The translations under genes were made by a program, and so were the position numbers. Shown here piece by piece: positions 1-8,277 of a DNA stretch of 39,635 bases (the first letter of the stretch is position 1; the number at the start of each line of letters is the position of its first letter). The DNA is taken from contig DATJHO010000156.1 of NCBI GenBank assembly GCA_035493835.1, positions 1 to 39,635 on the forward strand. Direction: 5' to 3'. The notes under the pieces were generated by a model. That model saw nothing but the letters and a program-made list of their open reading frames with translations, did no database searches and was not told the origin of the DNA. This DNA is from DASZTU01 sp035493835 (GTDB lineage Bacteria; Pseudomonadota; Alphaproteobacteria; Rhizobiales; Devosiaceae).

Positions 1-2
1 GG

Positions 3-676
3 CTTCTCGACCAGCTGGAGCTGCAGCTCGAGGAACTGGAAGCCACCGCCACCGAGGACGAGATCGCCGCCGAGATGGCCGCGCGCCAGGCGACGCGGGT
101 GGCCGCGTTCGAACGGCAGCGACCGTCGCGCCAGCCTTTTCCCGAGCACCTGCCGCGCGAGCGTGTCGTCGTGCCGGGACCGAGCAGTTGCCCCTGCTGC
201 GGCGGCACCAGGCTGAGCAAGCTGGGCGAGACCATCACCGAGACGCTGGAGTCGATCCCGCGCCGGTGGAAGGTGATCCAGTATATGCGCGAGACGCTCT
301 CCTGGCGGGACTGCGAGCGCATCGGCCAGCCGCCGGCGCCCTTCCATGTGGTCGCCCGTGGCTGGGCCGGCCCGAGCCTGTTGGCCATGCTGCTGTTCGA
401 AAAGTTCGGTCAGCACCAGCCGCTCAACCGGCAGGTCGAGCGCTACGCCCGGGAAGGCGTGCCGCTGAGCCTGTCGACGCTGGCCGATCAGGTTGGTGCC
501 GCCGCGGCGGTATTGAAACCGCTGTACGAACGCCTCGGGGCCCATGTGCTGGCGGCCGAGCGGCGGCATGGCGACAACACCACGGTGCCGGTCTTGGCCA
601 GGGGCAAGACGACCACCGGCCGGATAAGTTTCTGCCGTGGAACTGGAAAGGAGCATCTGCCAGAGTGGCGGCATGA
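3..676 (+). pseudogene. IS66 family transposase remnant, internally deleted
   Basis: The plus strand is open from the window edge and reads as the N-terminal half of an IS66 TnpC transposase: a leucine-rich alpha-helical lead, a small zinc-finger (CPCCGG near 190-205), a long helical region, and the start of the DDE domain at HGDNTTVPVLARGKT (about 568-612), which corresponds to the family HADDT motif with the second D changed to N. At about 615-620 homology in this frame stops. In the next frame the sequence RPDKFLPWNWKG follows and ends at TGA 674-676, matching the usual C-terminal LLPWN tail of IS66 transposases. So roughly the last half of the catalytic domain is deleted and the two ends are joined out of frame. 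The N terminus lies outside the window. The protein cannot be an active transposase. Family assignment is confident; the exact deletion point is not. Confidence 0.8.
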
Positions 677-1312
677 GCCCGGCCAGCATCTCCAGCAAAG
701 AATCAATCGCAGCGGCAAGCGTCAGCGAGATCGCCACGGTGCGCATCGAGCTCAAGGACACCGACCCGCCGATCTGGCGCCAGGTCGAGGTGCCAACCTC
801 GATCACCCTCAAGGTTCTGCACGATATCGTCCAGGCCACGGTCGGATGGTTCGACTACCACCTGTGGGAGTTCGCCATCGCCGGTCGGCGATATGGTCTG
901 CCGATGGACGAGGACTGGGGCACCGAGCCCCGCAAGCAGGCCACCAAGGTCCGGCTGCGCGAGGTGCTCAAGACGAAGCGGACCGCCATCGACTACGTCT
1001 AGCGACTTCGGCGACTACTGGGAACATCGGCTCATGGTGACCGATGTCCGGGCCGGTGACCCAGAACTGGCCTACCCCCGCTACATCGGCGGTGAGCGGG
1101 CGGGACCACCGGAAGACTGCGGCGGCATCCCCGGCTTCTATGCTCTGCTCGCGGCCCGAAACGACCCCGACGATCCCGACCATGCCGAGGCCGTCGAATA
1201 CCTCGACGACTATGACCCCGAGTTCATCGACGAGGACTCGATCAAAGCCGCTCTCGGCCGCATCGCCGCCCGGCGCAACGCGGCAAAGGCGCGGGTCAAG
1301 AATAGCCCGTAG
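673..1312 (+). pseudogene. pRiA4b ORF-3-like protein, frameshifted
   Basis: The first part (673-1002) carries the family signature: RIELKDTDPPIWRQVEVP, then TLKVLHDIVQATVGWFDYHLWEF. It stops at TAG 1000-1002. The homologous continuation (FGDYWEHRLMVTD, then an acidic tail and a basic C terminus) is in another frame up to TAG 1310-1312. Dropping the single G at 1002 restores GTC TAC GAC TTC GGC GAC TAC TGG, the expected VYDFGDYWEH, so one inserted base has broken the gene. Repaired length is about 212 residues, near the usual family size. The ATG at 673 overlaps the TGA of the transposase tail (ATGA), and an AAAGGAG lies at 647-653, so the gene looks translationally coupled to IS66 as a passenger. 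The molecular function of the family is unknown. An upstream GTG at 637 is an alternative start. Confidence 0.8.
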
Positions 1313-1419
1313 ACGCGGCGGCCGCCTGGTCGCCGGAGCACGCCGCCGTCCTCATCGGAGGGATACCCTGCAACGCGCGCCAGGCGACTGAAGCCGGCCG
1401 GTAAGGACCCCGGCACCCG

Positions 1420-1854
1420 TCAGATCAGCCCGCCATTCGCACGCAGGACCTGACCGTTGATCCAGCCGCCATCCGGACCGACCAGCAGCGACACCACGGC
1501 CGCGATCTCGTCGGGGGTGCCCAAACGTTCGAATGGGCTTTGCTTGGCGAGGCGTTCGACCAACTCGTCGGACTTGCCTTCGAGGAAAAGATCAGTGGCC
1601 GTCGGCCCGGGAGCGACGGCGTTGACGGTGATCGAGCGGCCGCGCATTTCCTTGGCGACGATCGCGGTCAAGGTTTCCACCGCTGCCTTGGTCGCAGCGT
1701 AGACGCCATAGGTTTCAAGCTTCGTGCCGACCACGGTGGTCGACAGGTTCACGATGCGCCCCCCATTGCGCAACCGCTTGCCCGCTTCGCGCAGACCATT
1801 GAAGGTGCCCTTGAGATTGATGGCGACCTGCCGATCGAACAACTCGTCGGACAC
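1420..1854 (-). pseudogene. SDR family oxidoreductase, N-terminally truncated
   Basis: This is the C-terminal 144 residues of a classical short-chain dehydrogenase. Visible are the NLKGTF helix, the catalytic serine (NLSTT), the YAATK active-site motif (Tyr-x3-Lys), the VNAVAPGPTATD loop after the active site and a normal C terminus (INGQVLRANGGLI). The Rossmann half with TGxxxGxG is absent: directly upstream of the GTG at 1854 the frame meets a stop, and the adjoining DNA belongs to a LysR gene on the other strand. The protein would lack NAD(P) binding and is most likely non-functional. Before the deletion this was probably a divergent SDR-LysR pair, a common arrangement in which the regulator controls the oxidoreductase. 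Confidence 0.8.
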
Positions 1855-2083
1855 TTATGCCGAGGCTGCGCGCGTCGGCCTCGGCATCGTGCAGGCGCCG
1901 CGTTATCGGTTTGCCGCCGCCCTGGAAGCGGGAGAGTTGGTCGAGCTTCTGCCGGCCTCACCGCCGCCACGCCTGACCGTCTCCGCGCTCTATCCGCGCA
2001 TCCGCCAGCTTTCGCCCCGCGTACGCGTATTTCTCGACTGGGTGCACCAGAGTTTCGCGTCAGGCGGCGGTTTCGCCGGCTAG
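1850..2083 (+). pseudogene. LysR family regulator, C-terminal fragment
   Basis: In the plus strand the sequence from about 1850 reads as the last 77 residues of a LysR substrate-binding domain: GLGIVQAPRYRFAA, then GELVELLP, LYPRIRQLSPRVRVFLDWV and a stop at 2081-2083. The DNA-binding domain and most of the effector domain are missing. The fragment starts exactly where the minus-strand SDR fragment begins, so the two genes were back to back and have lost their 5' ends together. No start codon in a sensible position exists, so this is a relic rather than a small gene. Confidence 0.8.
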
Positions 2084-2147
2084 AGCGCCGGATGTTCCAT
2101 GAAATTGGAAACAGCCGCTTTCAGGCAGCAATTGCGAAACGACACGC

Positions 2148-4223
2148 CTAAAACTCGGACCAGTCTTCCTTGATGGCGGCGTTGCCGCGGCTGAGATAGG
2201 ACCTGGCCGCCTGCTTGGCCTTTTGCTCGAGCGCCTTGATGCCGCCCGCCGGCTCGGCCAGCGGCACCGGGGTCGCGCGCCCGCCCTCCTCCAGCGCGAA
2301 CACGTCGACGATCCGGTCGAGGTCGGAGGCCTGCCCCTCGGTCTGCTCGATCGCCGCGTTGATCTCTTCCACCAGCGCCGCATTGTGTTGCGTCATTTCG
2401 TCCATCTGGCGGATGGCGGCGGTGACCTCCTGGATCGAGGACGACTGTTCCCGACTCGCCAGCGAAATGTCGCCCATCAGCACCGCGTTCTCTTCCACCG
2501 ATTGCAAAAGGTTTGCCAGCTTGCCCGCCGCATCGGCCAGCAGTTTTGAGCCACCCGACACTTCGTGGGCGCTTTGCTCGATCAGCACTTTTACCTCCGA
2601 GGAGGCCTGCGCCGCCGATTGCGCCAGCCGCCGCACCTCGATGGCGACAACCGCAAAGCCCTTGCCAGCCTCCCCTGCCCGCGCAGCCTCCACGGACGCG
2701 TTCAAGGCCAAAAGGTTCGTCTGGAAGGCAATATCGTCGATCATGCCGATGACGTTGGAGATTTTGGCCGAAGAGGTGGTGATGCGCCCCATGGCCAAAG
2801 TCGCCTGCCCCATCACTTCGCCGCCGCTTTCGGCCAGTCGCGATGCCGATTGCGTCCTGAGCGCCGCGTCCTCGGCCTTGCGGGCATTGTCGGCATTCGC
2901 ATTGGCCAATTGTTCCACCGCTGCGCTGGTTTCCTCGATAGCCGCCGCCTGTTTGGTGGTGCGCTCGGAAAGGTCGTTGGCGCCAGAAAGGATTTCGCCG
3001 GTCGCCATCTTGAGCGACCCCGACGTTGCCTTCAGCTGGCCGACGATCTCCGAAAGCTTGTCGGCCACCGCGTTGGTGTCGGCCTTGAGCTTGGCGAACG
3101 AGCCTTCATATCGGCCGTTGACGCGCATGGTAAGGTTGGTATTGGCCAGCGCGGAGAGCACGCCGCCGGTTTCTGCCAGGCCGCGATCCACCGTCTCGAC
3201 GAGGGTATTGACGCTGCCGGCCAGCGCATTGAGCTCGGCATCGGGAAACGAGGCATTGACGCGGCGGCTGAAATCGCCGGCAACGGCCGCATCGACGACG
3301 CCGCCGAAGGCTTTTTGCAGGTCGGCCATCATGCGCGTCCGCTCCGACTGACCGCGGATGAGATTGGCCGCTTCATGCTCAGTCATCTGCGCGATGCGGG
3401 CGCTGTTGTCGCGAAACACTTCCACGGCCTTGGCCATGGCACCGATCTCGTTGTTACGATCCACATAGGGAACGCCGATTGCCAGGTCCCCGCCAGCGAT
3501 CTGGGCCATGACCCCCGACAATTGCGACACGGGCCGCACCAGCATGCGGGCAACTAATAACGCCAGGCCGCCGATCACGATCAGGGCGACAAGGCCCACC
3601 AGCAGCAGCAGCCGGACATTCTCGTCGACGGCAGCATCGATACGCTGCTTTTCGATGCCGACAAACAGGATGCCGACGACCGCGCCGTGCGGGTCGAAAA
3701 TCGGCTGGTAGCGCGTGTAATAGGGGGTACCCAAAATGAGCGCGTCGCCCACAAAGGGCGCGCCCGCCCGCATGGCGTCATAGGCGGCGCTGGGCCTCGC
3801 CAGCGGCGTATCGACCGCCCTCTGCCCGTTGGCAAGGAGAATGGTCGTGCTCTTTCGGACGAAATCCCCGCTTTGCCCATTGTAGGCGAAAAGGGTTGCC
3901 GCGGTGCCGGTGACCTGACCGATGCTATCGATCACGGCCTGATCGGCAAGATCGGGCATGCCGTTCAACACGAGGGCCGAAATCTGCCCGTCCGCGCCCC
4001 AGACCGCTTTCGTGCCGACAAGACGGGCCTCGAGCACCGACGAAGCGGCGCGCGTGGCGTCTTCCAACTGTCGCTGGGCATTCTCGCCGGCGTCTGCCCT
4101 AAGGTTGATGTAGCTGGCGACGAGCACCGCACCGATCGAGAGCAGGACCGCGGCAACGACAAGCACCGAAATGGCAGCCGTCAGCTTGATACTGGAAAAC
4201 CTGCGCAGGACTTTGGACGACAT
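2148..4223 (-). CDS. methyl-accepting chemotaxis protein with periplasmic Cache sensor
   Basis: A complete 691-residue chemoreceptor. A first membrane helix lies at about residues 14-37, followed by a periplasmic Cache-type sensor (about 41-195, ending in the typical IFDPHGAVVGILFVGI strand), a second helix (about 204-226) and a HAMP linker. A long coiled-coil signalling domain contains the highly conserved hairpin tip (TNLLALNASVEAARAGEAG, then KGFAVVAIEVRRLAQ) that binds CheA and CheW. The last five residues are DWSEF, which fits the xWxxF tether that recruits the CheR methyltransferase or CheB. The receptor would sit in the inner membrane and feed a chemotaxis pathway whose other genes are not in the window. 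The ligand cannot be told from sequence; Cache domains of this class often bind small carboxylates. No neighbouring gene is co-directional, so it is transcribed alone. Confidence 0.95.
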   Translation of the reverse strand: MSSKVLRRFSSIKLTAAISVLVVAAVLLSIGAVLVASYINLRADAGENAQRQLEDATRAASSVLEARLVGTKAVWGADGQISALVLNGMPDLADQAVIDSIGQVTGTAATLFAYNGQSGDFVRKSTTILLANGQRAVDTPLARPSAAYDAMRAGAPFVGDALILGTPYYTRYQPIFDPHGAVVGILFVGIEKQRIDAAVDENVRLLLLVGLVALIVIGGLALLVARMLVRPVSQLSGVMAQIAGGDLAIGVPYVDRNNEIGAMAKAVEVFRDNSARIAQMTEHEAANLIRGQSERTRMMADLQKAFGGVVDAAVAGDFSRRVNASFPDAELNALAGSVNTLVETVDRGLAETGGVLSALANTNLTMRVNGRYEGSFAKLKADTNAVADKLSEIVGQLKATSGSLKMATGEILSGANDLSERTTKQAAAIEETSAAVEQLANANADNARKAEDAALRTQSASRLAESGGEVMGQATLAMGRITTSSAKISNVIGMIDDIAFQTNLLALNASVEAARAGEAGKGFAVVAIEVRRLAQSAAQASSEVKVLIEQSAHEVSGGSKLLADAAGKLANLLQSVEENAVLMGDISLASREQSSSIQEVTAAIRQMDEMTQHNAALVEEINAAIEQTEGQASDLDRIVDVFALEEGGRATPVPLAEPAGGIKALEQKAKQAARSYLSRGNAAIKEDWSEF

Positions 4224-4593
4224 TATTGAGACTCACTCATGGCGCGACCCAAGATCGCCGACTTGGTCCGTCATTGTGGTGCCCCGGGCTTAATAATGTC
4301 CTTTGGCCCCCTGAATGGGCCGGCAGCGGCACTTTCCAGAGACATCAAACTTCGAATGGCAAGCGCCGGTGGCGTTGTTCTCCAAATATGCGGGCTGGCG
4401 GAAACCCATTCTGCCCTGCAGCCGCTTGTGGCCTGCAGGATTATGCCGCTGCGTCTCGTGTGATCAAATTCTTCTTCTTTTTCGATCAACTCTCTAATCT
4501 CTATTGATTTAGTCGACACAAGGATGGTCCCATGCCTCCGGCGGCGACGGCACATTCGCTGCACGGTACTCACGAATTTTGGCTTGGGTGATA
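4224..4593. other. intergenic region between chemoreceptor and dehydratase operon
   Basis: This 370-bp stretch lies between divergently oriented genes and should hold both promoters. No convincing coding sequence was found. The part from about 4460 to 4600 is clearly richer in A and T than its surroundings, including a pyrimidine-rich run at about 4464-4485, which fits a promoter or regulator-binding region for the dehydratase-ABC operon. I see no strong palindrome. Confidence 0.5.
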
Positions 4594-5724
4594 ATGGTTC
4601 TTTTGTCCAACGCAGCAGTGCTCGCGGTCGATGTGACGCCGCGCACCTGCTGGATCTTTGTCGAGCTGACCGACGCAGATGGCGCCAAGGGCGCCGGCGA
4701 GGCGACCTACGGCAAAGACAGTGCCGCCGTCGTCGCGTTGACGCGCCGCATCGCCGACGGGCTGCTCGGCGGCACGCCCGAGGCTGGCTTGGCCGGACTG
4801 GCCAGGCCCCGGAACATCATCGAGGGCGCCGCGGTTTCGGCTCTCAACCTGGCGCTGCACGATCTATTGGCGCGACGCCAGCGGGTGTCGCTCGCCACCT
4901 ATCTGGGCGGCGAGCGGCGGCGCAGTGTCGCGCTCTACGCCAACATCAATCGGCGCACTGGCGACCGCACGCCAACGGGGTTTGCCGACAGCGCCCGTGT
5001 GGCGATCGATGCGGGCTATAGCGCCTTCAAGATCGCGCCGTTCGATGATGTGACGCCGGCGGTGTGCGCCGAGGCCGGATTTACGGCCGCGCTGCACAAG
5101 GGCCTCGCCCGCATCGCGGCGACGCGCGACGCCATCGGGCCGGCCGCGCGGTTGATGGTCGATTGCCATTGGCGCTTTACCGAGGCCAAGGCCGTCGAGG
5201 CGATCGATGCCTGCGCCCAATTCGGGCTGCACTGGTTCGAGTGCCCGATATCCGAGGACAGCGAGTTCTTGCCGGCTATCGCGCGCCTCCGCGGCCGGGC
5301 GCACGCCAGGGGAATGCTGCTGGCCGGCGGCGAACACATTGTCGGCAGGGAGGAGTTGACGCAGCTGCTCGAGGCGGGCGCCTACGACGTGATCATGCCC
5401 GACGTAAAATATGTGGGCGGCCTCGAGGAGATGCTGCGCATGGCCCAGGCGCAGCGCCGGGCAGGCGTTGCCTTCTCGCCACACAATCCCACGGGACCGG
5501 TCTCGCACGCGGCGAGCCTCGAAATCTGTGCTGCGGTTGGCGAAATCGACCTGCTCGAACACCAGTTCGATGAGACCCCGCTGTTCGAAAGCCTCGTCGG
5601 CACGACGCTTCCCGCCAGCAAGGGCGGGGTGGTCGAGCTTGCCGCCGGCCGGCACGGCCATGGCGTCTCGCTTGCGCCGCAGGCCTTCGAGCTTGCCGCC
5701 ATGTCCCAGCACCAAACCGCCTGA
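4594..5724 (+). CDS. mandelate racemase/muconate lactonizing enzyme family dehydratase
   Basis: A 376-residue enolase-superfamily enzyme. The N-terminal capping domain is followed by the (beta/alpha)7 barrel with metal ligands Asp190, Glu216 (FECPI) and Glu247 (AGGEH). The Asp190-x-His192 pair and His297 in SPHNPTGPV resemble the acid-sugar dehydratase branch (galactonate or mannonate dehydratase-like), in which a histidine after the first metal ligand acts as acid catalyst. Predicted role: Mg-dependent dehydration of an acid sugar to a 2-keto-3-deoxy product in the cytoplasm. The ATG at 4594 is chosen because homology begins soon after it; an in-frame TTG at 4579 is possible. It is the first gene of a run with an ABC importer 29 bp downstream, which suggests that the importer brings in its substrate. 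The exact substrate is unknown, and epimerase activity is not excluded. Confidence 0.85.
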   Translation: MVLLSNAAVLAVDVTPRTCWIFVELTDADGAKGAGEATYGKDSAAVVALTRRIADGLLGGTPEAGLAGLARPRNIIEGAAVSALNLALHDLLARRQRVSLATYLGGERRRSVALYANINRRTGDRTPTGFADSARVAIDAGYSAFKIAPFDDVTPAVCAEAGFTAALHKGLARIAATRDAIGPAARLMVDCHWRFTEAKAVEAIDACAQFGLHWFECPISEDSEFLPAIARLRGRAHARGMLLAGGEHIVGREELTQLLEAGAYDVIMPDVKYVGGLEEMLRMAQAQRRAGVAFSPHNPTGPVSHAASLEICAAVGEIDLLEHQFDETPLFESLVGTTLPASKGGVVELAAGRHGHGVSLAPQAFELAAMSQHQTA

Positions 5725-5753
5725 ACATCAAAATTTAGACAGAGGCTCGTACC

Positions 5754-7268
5754 ATGTCCTTATCGCGTACGCTGAAGCGCGGCCTGCTTGTTGCGGGATG
5801 CGCGGTGGCTCTCGGCTTTGCGGCCACCCCATCAATCACGCTGGCGGCCAGCGATTTGTTGCGGATCGGCCTGCAGGCGGATCTTTCCTCGTTCGACCCG
5901 ACCCGGCTCAATACCGGAACGGGGGTGACGACGAACCTCCTCTATAACTCGCTGATCTATCTCGACGCCGGTGGCACGCCACATCCGGAGCTGGCCAAAT
6001 CCTGGAGTTTTTCGCCCGACGGCAGGACGCTGACGCTCAACCTTGTCGATGGCGTTACCTTCCACGATGGCCGCAAGATGACCTCCAAGGATGTGGCCTA
6101 TAGCCTTGAATATGCGGGCACGCCCGCGGTCGGGGCGAATATCCTGCCCTTCACCAAGCTGATCCAGCAGGTCGATACGCCCAATGACGATACCGTCGTG
6201 CTGCATGTGAACGGTTCGCAGCGCGTCATCTACGATCTGCTCGACCTGCTCTACGTCATCGATTCCCAGCATCCCAAGGACATTTTCACCAGCGGCAATG
6301 GCACGGGGCCCTATAAGCTCGTCTCGTTCGACCCGGGGCAGAGCGCAGAGTTCGTGCTCTACGACAAATACTGGGGCCAGAAGCCGGCGATCAAGCGGGT
6401 TGAGATCAAGGAGCTGCCCGATGCCCAGTCGGCGCTTGCCCAGCTGCGCGCCGGCGCCGTCGACTTCTTGCCCACGATCACGCGCGAAAATGCAGCCCAG
6501 CTGGCCGGCTCCCGGTTCAAGACCGGCATCGCCTCGGCCGACGCTCTCGGCTTCGATGTCGGTATCAATGTCGACAAGCCACCCTTCGACAAGCCGGAAG
6601 TCCGCAAGGCGGTGAGCCTCGCGCTCGACCGCAAGCGCATCGCCGCCGAGATCGGCGGCCCCGGTTCGATCGTGAAATGCCTGCCATGGACCGAGCTCGA
6701 CAAGGCCGACTCGGCAGGCCTCGAAGATTCCTGCCCCTACGACCCCGCACAGGCCAAGGCGCTGATCGCGAAGGCCGGGGCAACCGGGGCAACGGTTGAA
6801 ATTCTGAGCTCCGGGCAGTCCGCCCCCGAAATCGGCACGCTGGCGCAGGTGATGCAGTCCTCGCTCGCCCAGATCGGGCTCAATGCCAGGATCACCGATC
6901 TTGCGGGCACCGCGTTCGTTGCGCAGTTCCGCAAGAGCCAGTTCCAGCTGACCTCCCATTCCTACGGAAGGGCGAGCCGCAGCGCGCAGGCGCTGCTGAT
7001 GTCGGCGGTGGTGTTCTGGGCCAAGGGGAACGTCATGGGGGTCAAGTCCCAGAGCTATGAGGACGACGTCAACCTGGTGGTGAACAGCCCGACCGATACG
7101 CCCGAAACCGCGGCGGCCTGGAAGCGCATCGACCAGTTCATGCTGTCGGACAATTGGGTGCTGCCCCTCGCCACCAATCCCATCCGCTGGGCCTCCTCGC
7201 CCAAGCTCAGCGGTGTCGCGTTCTCGCTGGACGGCGCTCCCAATTTCGACGGTGCCGTCCTGAACTAA
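5754..7268 (+). CDS. ABC transporter substrate-binding protein, peptide/nickel family 5
   Basis: A 504-residue periplasmic binding protein of the SBP_bac_5 (DppA/OppA-like) class. It starts with a Sec signal peptide (basic MSLSRTLKRG, hydrophobic stretch to about residue 30, cleavage near LAAS). It then shows the family features: an early SSFDPTRLNTG segment, LYNSLIYLD, the GVTFHDGRKMTSKDVAYS block and GTGPYKLVSF. An AGAGG-like ribosome site (AGAGG at 5742) precedes the ATG. It is second in the operon behind the acid-sugar dehydratase. Family 5 proteins bind di- or oligopeptides, but many also take opines, oligosaccharides and sugar acids, so the neighbour makes a non-peptide ligand plausible. 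The ligand is an inference only. Confidence 0.9.
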   Translation: MSLSRTLKRGLLVAGCAVALGFAATPSITLAASDLLRIGLQADLSSFDPTRLNTGTGVTTNLLYNSLIYLDAGGTPHPELAKSWSFSPDGRTLTLNLVDGVTFHDGRKMTSKDVAYSLEYAGTPAVGANILPFTKLIQQVDTPNDDTVVLHVNGSQRVIYDLLDLLYVIDSQHPKDIFTSGNGTGPYKLVSFDPGQSAEFVLYDKYWGQKPAIKRVEIKELPDAQSALAQLRAGAVDFLPTITRENAAQLAGSRFKTGIASADALGFDVGINVDKPPFDKPEVRKAVSLALDRKRIAAEIGGPGSIVKCLPWTELDKADSAGLEDSCPYDPAQAKALIAKAGATGATVEILSSGQSAPEIGTLAQVMQSSLAQIGLNARITDLAGTAFVAQFRKSQFQLTSHSYGRASRSAQALLMSAVVFWAKGNVMGVKSQSYEDDVNLVVNSPTDTPETAAAWKRIDQFMLSDNWVLPLATNPIRWASSPKLSGVAFSLDGAPNFDGAVLN

Positions 7269-7278
7269 ACCCGCGCCC

Positions 7279-7300
7279 GAGGGCCGGCCCGCTGGCCCTC
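7279..7300 (+). terminator. hairpin between binding-protein and permease genes
   Basis: A perfect 7-bp inverted repeat, GAGGGCC (7279-7285) and GGCCCTC (7294-7300), with an 8-nt loop lies 11 bp after the binding-protein stop. There is no T run, so it is not a classic terminator. In ABC operons such hairpins often protect the 3' end of the binding-protein message or reduce read-through to the permeases, giving more binding protein than membrane subunits. Confidence 0.45.
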
Positions 7301-7317
7301 CCCGCCGGAGCATACCA

Positions 7318-8277
7318 ATGGCCTCCTACATCATTCGCCGCATCCTGCAGTGGATCCCGATCCTGGTGCTGTCGAGCATACTGATGTTCGCAGTCGTACG
7401 CGCCATGCCGGGCGATGCCGCGGATGCCATTGCTGGCCCGGACGCCACGCCCGATGTCGTTGCCGCCGTCCGCGCCGAATATGGGCTCGATCGGCCGCTG
7501 CCGGTGCAATACCTGGCCTGGATCAGCCATTTCGTGCGGGGCGATTTCGGCACATCCTATATCTACCACACCGATAACGCGGCACTGATCTTCAGCCGCA
7601 TCCCGAATTCGCTGCTGCTCGCCGTCTGCGCGCTGGTTCTGGCGATCCTGATCGGCCTGCCGGCAGGCCTTTATGCCGCAGTCAGGGGTGGCAAACTGGG
7701 CGATTTGATCGTTTCCACCGCCACGGCTGCGGCGATCGCCACGCCCGATTTCTGGTTTGGCATCGTCGCCATTCTGCTGTTTGCCGTGACGCTCAACTGG
7801 CTGCCGCCCGGAGGCCTCATCAGCCCGACCGATGATCCGGTGCAGTTCCTGCTGTCCCTGATCCTGCCGAGTTTTACCCTCGCGCTGCACGGGGCGGCCG
7901 TTCTCGCCCGCTTCACCCGTAGCGCCGTGCTGGAAACGCTCGGCGAAGACTATGTTCGCACCGCCCGGGCGAAGGGCATCAGCCCGTTCCGGGTGCTGCG
8001 CCGACATGTGCTGCGCAACGCGCTGGTGCCGATCGTTACCATTACCGGGATCATGCTCGGCCGCATGCTCGGGGGCGCGGTGGTGATCGAATCCGTGTTC
8101 GCCTGGCCGGGCGTGGGGCGCCTGCTCGTCCAGTCGATCTCCAATCGCGACTATGGGGTGGTGCAGGCAATCCTCGTCCTGCTCGTCTTTTTCTTCCTTC
8201 TGCTCAATCTGGTCGTGGATCTCCTCTACGCCCTCATTGATCCGCGCATCCGTGTTGGCGGGAGCGTCGCCGAATGA
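7318..8277 (+). CDS. ABC transporter permease, DppB-like
   Basis: A 319-residue inner-membrane permease of the binding-protein-dependent class. The N terminus (YIIRRILQWIPILVLSSILMF) is the usual first helix of DppB/OppB proteins and is followed by a periplasmic region and further helices. The cytoplasmic coupling loop that contacts the ATPase is visible as EDYVRTARAKGISPFRVLRRH. The C terminus carries the expected ESVFAWPGVGRLLVQSI and final helix. A GGAG lies 8 bp before the ATG. The last codons overlap the next permease by four bases (ATGA at 8274-8277), so the two permeases are made together in about equal amounts. Confidence 0.93.
   Translation: MASYIIRRILQWIPILVLSSILMFAVVRAMPGDAADAIAGPDATPDVVAAVRAEYGLDRPLPVQYLAWISHFVRGDFGTSYIYHTDNAALIFSRIPNSLLLAVCALVLAILIGLPAGLYAAVRGGKLGDLIVSTATAAAIATPDFWFGIVAILLFAVTLNWLPPGGLISPTDDPVQFLLSLILPSFTLALHGAAVLARFTRSAVLETLGEDYVRTARAKGISPFRVLRRHVLRNALVPIVTITGIMLGRMLGGAVVIESVFAWPGVGRLLVQSISNRDYGVVQAILVLLVFFFLLLNLVVDLLYALIDPRIRVGGSVAE

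Noticed and set aside
1380..1425. Possible IS66 terminal inverted repeat near GGTAAGGACC
   Set aside because: Only a few bases resemble IS66 ends, the orientation is doubtful, and no partner end is in the window.
4271..4573. Possible 100-residue gene in the gap before the dehydratase
   Set aside because: No recognisable domain, no ribosome site, and low-complexity start; treated as intergenic.
5832..7313. Minus-strand open frame of 493 codons opposite the ABC binding protein
   Set aside because: No domain, no ribosome site, and fully antisense to a recognised gene.
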